DNA of 64,000 nt from Hirsutella rhossiliensis (lineage: Eukaryota > Ascomycota > Sordariomycetes > Hypocreales > Ophiocordycipitaceae): the NCBI RefSeq assembly GCF_020360975.1, contig NW_025408668.1, positions 3,658,001 through 3,722,000 on the forward strand, read 5' to 3'. This document shows, piece by piece, positions 59,478-64,000 of this stretch. A program made the translations under genes and the position numbers. How positions within the stretch are numbered: position 1 is the first letter of the stretch; every line of letters begins with the position of its first letter. A model generated the notes under the pieces. It was not told the DNA's origin. It worked only from the letters and a program-made list of their open reading frames with translations, and did not search any database.

Positions 59478-61497
59478 ATGGATAGCCGCCGAAAATCTCT
59501 GGATGACGGTCCAGTCCACCCCCCAGGGACCGTAGAGTTGCTCTCTAGTAATTCGCGCCTCAATCAAGCATTTACAGCGTATATAGCTAATCCGATCCAA
59601 TTTACCTCTAGGTCGCAAGGGTACTAAAGATAAGCAATTGGTTTTAGTCCCGGAACCTTCTGACGATCCGAATGATCCCCTGGTCGGTTAAAAAGCTCCC
59701 TATATATTAGTTATTCTACTTATACTTTCTTCTAGATATGGCATAAGCGGCGGAAGTATTGGAACTTCTCCCTACTAATTGCTATGACGACGGTTATATT
59801 TGCTGGGTGAGTATATATAGTTATCACTAAAATAAACCAATATTAACTTATTTAGGCTATCTATACAATCGCTTTTTATTTCTCAGTTACGGAAAGAACT
59901 ACACGTAACAAATGAGGACCTTGTGAATTCAAGGGCGATCGAACATGCTGGAGAAGCTCTAGGGTGCATTATATTTATCCCTTTAGCTATAAAGTATGGC
60001 AGACGCCCGGTATATCTCGTCTCGATTGCTATCTATATAGGGGCATCTTGGTGGTTTGCTAGTATGACTTCAAAGAAGGAACTCTATGCAACCAATGCCC
60101 TTAAGGGCTTTGCGGCCGCAGTTAACGAGACAGCCGTTCAGATGAGCGTAAGTTTACTACTCCACTAATAGCACGGTATTAATATAGTAAGAACTCTTAC
60201 TAATATCGCAAACTAGATTCGCGATATGTTCTTCCTTCACCGAAGGAGCTCTGCTAATGCGCTATATCACTTTGCCCTCTCAACTGCGTTTTCCCTTATC
60301 CCGATAGCCGCTGGCACACAAGTAAAGCAATCCGGATGGCGGTCATCCGCATACACGCAAGCCTCGATCGCAACAGTCGTCTTTATCTTTTTTATATTCT
60401 CATATGAGGAAACTAAATTCGTGCGCGAACTTACATCCGATAGCAAGCCTGGGACTTTTCGCCGAACAGAAATTCTTCGCGAAACTAAGAAATGCGACTC
60501 TAATGATTTTAAGACAGAGAGCATTATTGGTCTCCAACAAATCGATTCACAATATGCCTTACCTCAAGCGCCATTCCCACATAACCTTAGACTCCAAATT
60601 GCTACTACTACAAATGAATCGCTCTGGAAGACATTTTATTATCCTATATACTCTTGGTGGCTGCCTCATATCGTCTTTACCTCTCTAATTTTTGGAACTG
60701 GCTTAATGTGGTTAGCTATATACCTTTCTACTAACTTTACTATAATAATATAGATAATACTAATAAGAAGCTAGGGTTTCTATCGAAGGGTCAAGGAAAA
60801 GCATTATATTTTCCGAGCCGCCATATAATTTTGACCCACAGCAGCTTGGGTTACTACATATATCGTCGTTCGTTGGGTCCATATTTAGCACCTTATATGG
60901 CGGCCTTTTTGTCGATAGGTTTATTATATGGTTGACAAAAAGAAACGGAGGGATATACGAGCCGGAAATGCGCCTATATGCGCTTCCTCTATCAGCCCTT
61001 GGGATGTCAGCCGGTTTGGCGACTTTTGGTATCACAGCCGATCAGGTAAGCTCTCTAAGTTAGCAGCAAAAAATAGGTTAATAGATACTAATATGTAAAA
61101 ATCTCTAGGGCTTGCATTGGATCTTCCCGAGTATTGGAAGTGCCTTAATATCATTCGGCTTTGGCGGCATGGCAAGCATGTCCTTTACCCTTATGATAGA
61201 TGCCTATCCCAACGTATGTCAGCTTCTCTTACTCCTTAATCGCGCTAACCGACGTATGAGAAGATTATCTCCCAAGGATTTGTGGTTGTTGCCTTTTCCC
61301 GAAATGTGCTTGGCGTGGTTGGCCCTGCCTCTAGCAACCCCTGGATTAAGGCAATGGGCCTTGGTGGAATGGCCATTACCGCCGCCTTGATAAATTTGGG
61401 CGTCAATCTTCTAGCTGTGCCTCTTGTCATCTATGGGAAGAGGTTAAGGACTGCTACCGCCGGTAGATATTATCGCTTGTCAAACCAGGCCCAGTAA
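59478..61497 (+). CDS. MFS transporter (DHA1/HOL1-like), about eight exons, possibly damaged in the middle
   Basis: Start ATG 59478 (MDSRRKSLDDG, then VHPPGTVELLS). Exons that keep one frame: 59478-59547, 59612-59682, 59736-59806, 59856-60147, then 60217 to about 60740. A segment from about 60795 ends at 61045, followed by 61109-61213 and about 61264-61497 (TAA). Introns are 49-69 bp with GTAATT, GTCGGT, GTGAGT, GTAAGT, GTAAGC and GTATGT donors. Family marks: PSDDPNDPL before TM1, the motif A-like YGRRPVY in TM2-3, RDMFFLHRRSSANALY after TM4, FSEPPYNFDPQQLG, KRNGGIYEPEMRL in the second half, and the C-terminal FSRN...IKAMGLGGM. This is the layout of fungal DHA1 drug/polyamine-type H+ antiporters. 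Between about 60740 and 60795 the frame meets stops and no clear GT-AG intron, so there may be a small insertion, a lost splice site or a broken gene. RIP in the exons is slight. Confidence 0.7.
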
Positions 61498-62215
61498 GTA
61501 ATTACTTAAGGTTAAGTTGACAATATCGCCCTATATTATATGTTCACCATAAATGTGCTTCTATTTTTAGAGAAAGTGCTGCCTCTTTTTAAGGATAAGG
61601 TTCGATCGTGCAGCCCCCACTGCCCCGGAGCTCTAATACTAGTCTAATTTTATAAGTCTTTGCGGTACTAGTTATCTATAGATGTTTTGGTTTTATAGGA
61701 GACCTTATAAAAGATCTAATACGACCATGATTTTTCGTCTAAGTTATACCGGTATTCCCTATTTCTGAGCGGCCTGGTGCTGCGAAAGACCGTTATCCGT
61801 AATATCTAAAATTGCCTTAACTATTAAATCTTCCGTGTATATCGAACGGCGCCGTTTTAAAGCGATTTATAAGAGGTAGTAGAGGATAAGTAAGTAAGGA
61901 AAGGAAAGGAGGCAGGAGAGGATTAGGGGTAAAAATTGCCATTTTGCGATGCTAGGGTGTCACGGACTATAAGGACCGGGGTAACTAAATAACATTCGAA
62001 AATAAATCTCTAGCTATTTTTATTTACTTAAGAGGTTGCCGCTTATAAATTACTTCTTAATTAAGTAGATCCGATATAAGTAAAGTTAGCTAATTTTATA
62101 TAGGGCGGTGGCATTTTTACTAAGTATAAGGGGGATAAGCAAAAGGGGGTGTTAGATAGTATATATTATACTAGACTTAGTAGAAGCAACTCCTTAGTTA
62201 TCTACCCTCCCCTTC
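61498..62215. other. Transition from host island back to RIPed DNA
   Basis: CpA/TpG decline progressively from about 61620. No gene seen. TGTCACGGACT at about 61958 resembles an LTR start, but no matching end or second copy was found. Confidence 0.4.
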
Positions 62216-63907
62216 TTTTTTTTTTAGTTATATTACGCCCGGAGGGTTCCCCTATAGGGCTACTACGCTAAGCTATAGACCTACCGTATATTATTCTATC
62301 TTACCCTAAGCCCTACTCTTCTTTTTATCTATTCCTAGCCTCGTTCGCTATAATATAATAGGCCTACTTAAAGGTTAGTTTCTCTAAGTATTTAGCGTCC
62401 TACCTTTAGTAACTAAAGTACGGTCTGCTAAGTTAAAGGCTATTATATTAGTATAATTTTCTCTTAATTAGTATATAGCCTATTAACGGTCTATAATAAA
62501 GCGTTTTATCGCTAATACGAACTATATCGTTGCACGCACCGCCCTAATATTAGGCTACTACTTATCGTCGTCTAACTCTAACCTGCCTCCTAGGAAGAAA
62601 GATAGGTCTCCTACCTTTCCGCGAGTATATCGTAGTATAATCTCTCGTTATACCGTCTATCTTCTATATCGAAAGAGGAAATGCTCTACTGTTTTTATAG
62701 ACTACCTATAAGTATACTTATCCGATTCTACTACCCCGATTTTATAAAGGTAGCTATTTAACCGTGATTTACTAGTTCGAAACTATACTAATACTTTAGA
62801 TTCCTTTCTCGTTAGCTTATCGTATAACTTATAGGTATACTTCCCCGGCAGTGCCTTATCGATGCGCTTTAAGTGCTTCCTAACCCCTTCTAGGATCTAA
62901 CTAACGCGAGTATATTCGTTAAGTAGTAGTCGTAACGTTATTACTCTTACCTAAAACGTTACTAGTTTAGCGATATATTTATCTCGCGTCGCTCTTTTCG
63001 CTTATATTTTAGCTAGTAGCCTAAGGGTAAACTCCTTATTCTTTATAAGCACCTAACGAAGTCTAACTCTATAGCCTCTTTTCGTAAGATACTTAATAGA
63101 TCTATATATCGCCTATATTATATACTAACTAGACTACTACCGCGGTCGCCTAATAACTTATAGGATAGCGCGGTTACTTATTATAACTATAAGCTCTCGG
63201 TTATAAAGACCTAGAGGCATATACTTTAGGGCTATAGTAATTACCTCGAGTCCTACTATATAGATATTCTACTTATTACTAGAGCTAAGGGTAATAGAGT
63301 AGCTTACTAGTACCTCGTCTACGTTATTACGGGAAGTATCCCGAACGACGCCTCCTAACCTAACCTTGCCTTTCCTTTATAAGCTAGACGTCGCGATAGT
63401 AATATCCTCTAGGTTATCTAACTTTAGTACCTCCGCTCGGTCTACCTTATACGTTGCCTATATTCGTTCGTCTTATAGCGCTAGTACGAACTTATAGATA
63501 ACTTCTAGGCGCTTAGTATCTAGTCTTCCTATCGCTAAGGCGAGCTTCTATATTAATAAAGTATACCTCCTATTTAGCTTAAGCCTTAACGATATTATAG
63601 GATATATCTTTAGGAGCGTCTATATCCTTATCTAGAATTTCGCTACCGCTTAAGTATACCGTTCTTAGAACGATTATACGCCGGCCTCGGCCTCGGCTAC
63701 TACCGTTACTACTATATAAAAGCCTCCCGTAATAGCCTAGGCTCCGATTCGCTAGGCCCTACTAATCTACGCCGCTTCTTTTACCCCGTACGCCTACGAC
63801 TATACGTTTAAGGCATAGTCTATAGCTAGCGCTACTATCGCTATAAATAGTTACCTCGCTATCCGTAGCAAGGCTATCTTTAGTTATTTTAAGTATATAG
63901 CCGCGGC
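62216..63907 (-). pseudogene. Tad-like LINE, C-terminal half (RNase H, CCHC-like tail, 3' UTR), RIPed
   Basis: The minus strand from 63905 gives the end of the RT/thumb (KIALLRIARQLF, then Y-G-V-K-E-A-A). RNase H follows at about 63370-63130: GGVVRDTSRNNVDEVL, then A-L-K-Y-M-P-L-G-L, then R-E-L-I-V-I-x-S-N-R-A. Next is a C-terminal segment with V-E-H-F-L-F-R and GDLSFFLGG, and a stop near 62490. The 3' UTR ends near 62230 in the sequence complementary to CCTCCGGGCGTAAT, followed by an A-rich tail. This is the same 3' end as the LINE fragments at 10.2 and 21.9 kb, with another tail. On its 5' side it is cut at 63908 by the repeat shared with 5576. Confidence 0.75.
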
Positions 63908-64000
63908 TATAAGAGTCTTTAACTATTATAGGTAATAGGCTTAGGCCGCGGCCTAAGCTATATAATTACGTATAGAGGGCCGGATCCTATAAGTATAGGG
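63908..64000 (+). repeat. Repeat shared with 5576-5671, truncated by window end
   Basis: Starts TATAAGAGTC and follows the 5576 copy to the window edge with few changes. It abruptly replaces LINE coding sequence, so its start is an insertion boundary. Confidence 0.7.

Noticed and set aside
61958..62215. Solo LTR starting TGTCACGGACT
   Set aside because: No end, TSD or second copy could be identified.
1..64000. CRISPR arrays, bacterial operons or rRNA genes
   Set aside because: No spaced short repeats or rRNA signatures. Introns and retroelements indicate a fungal nuclear genome.

Overview
The window looks like a filamentous ascomycete (Pezizomycotina) chromosome segment. Intron-containing MFS transporter genes, introns of about 50-70 bp, and Tad-type LINEs, Fot1/pogo elements and chromoviral Gypsy elements all fit this. 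Most of the 64 kb shows extreme repeat-induced point mutation (RIP). CpA/TpG is almost absent and replaced by TpA, while CpG is retained, so CAG, CAA and TGG codons have become stops and no transposon frame is open. Elements were recognised by reading through TAG/TAA stops and treating TpA as possible former CpA/TpG. This is reasoning by eye, with no database search.

Layout. 1-5.3 kb: Gypsy-3 chromovirus pol (+) with an antisense frame downstream of it and a polypurine tract. 5.8-6.3 kb: a TRIM-like element (169-bp direct repeats, 5-bp TSD). 6.3-13 kb: degenerate repeats, including a 5'-truncated LINE 3' end at 9.75-10.26 kb. 13.1-14.5 kb: an un-RIPed island with a FAR1-like DNA-binding-domain frame. 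14.6-15.9 kb: a RIPed pogo transposase fragment. 15.9-21.5 kb: an un-RIPed mosaic of LTR-like repeats, a 301-bp tandem duplication and a broken secreted-protein gene. 21.5-26.9 kb: LINE fragments and a pogo C-terminal half. 26.9-29.7 kb: a hAT element with terminal inverted repeats.

29.7-54.9 kb is a nested stack. A Copia element (-) was split by Gypsy-1 (-) (30405-53933, TSD CTTTA). That was split by a second Gypsy-1 copy in the opposite orientation (+, 35680-51363, TSD CTTCT). That copy was in turn split by Gypsy-2 (pol on -, 42782-50589, TSD TTAGA). All three insertion events have matching 5-bp target duplications.

55.3-61.5 kb is a largely RIP-free host island with two divergent MFS transporter genes (55345-56875 on -, 59478-61497 on +) around a foldback/MITE-like element. 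62.2-63.9 kb is the C-terminal half of a RIPed LINE (-), cut at 63908 by a repeat also present at 5.58 kb.

The most interesting pattern is that all three chromovirus families seen here carry an additional frame on the strand opposite to pol, between the chromodomain end and the 3' LTR. In Gypsy-2 it is a gene of about 490-507 codons whose frame is only continuous if a 49-bp canonical intron is removed.
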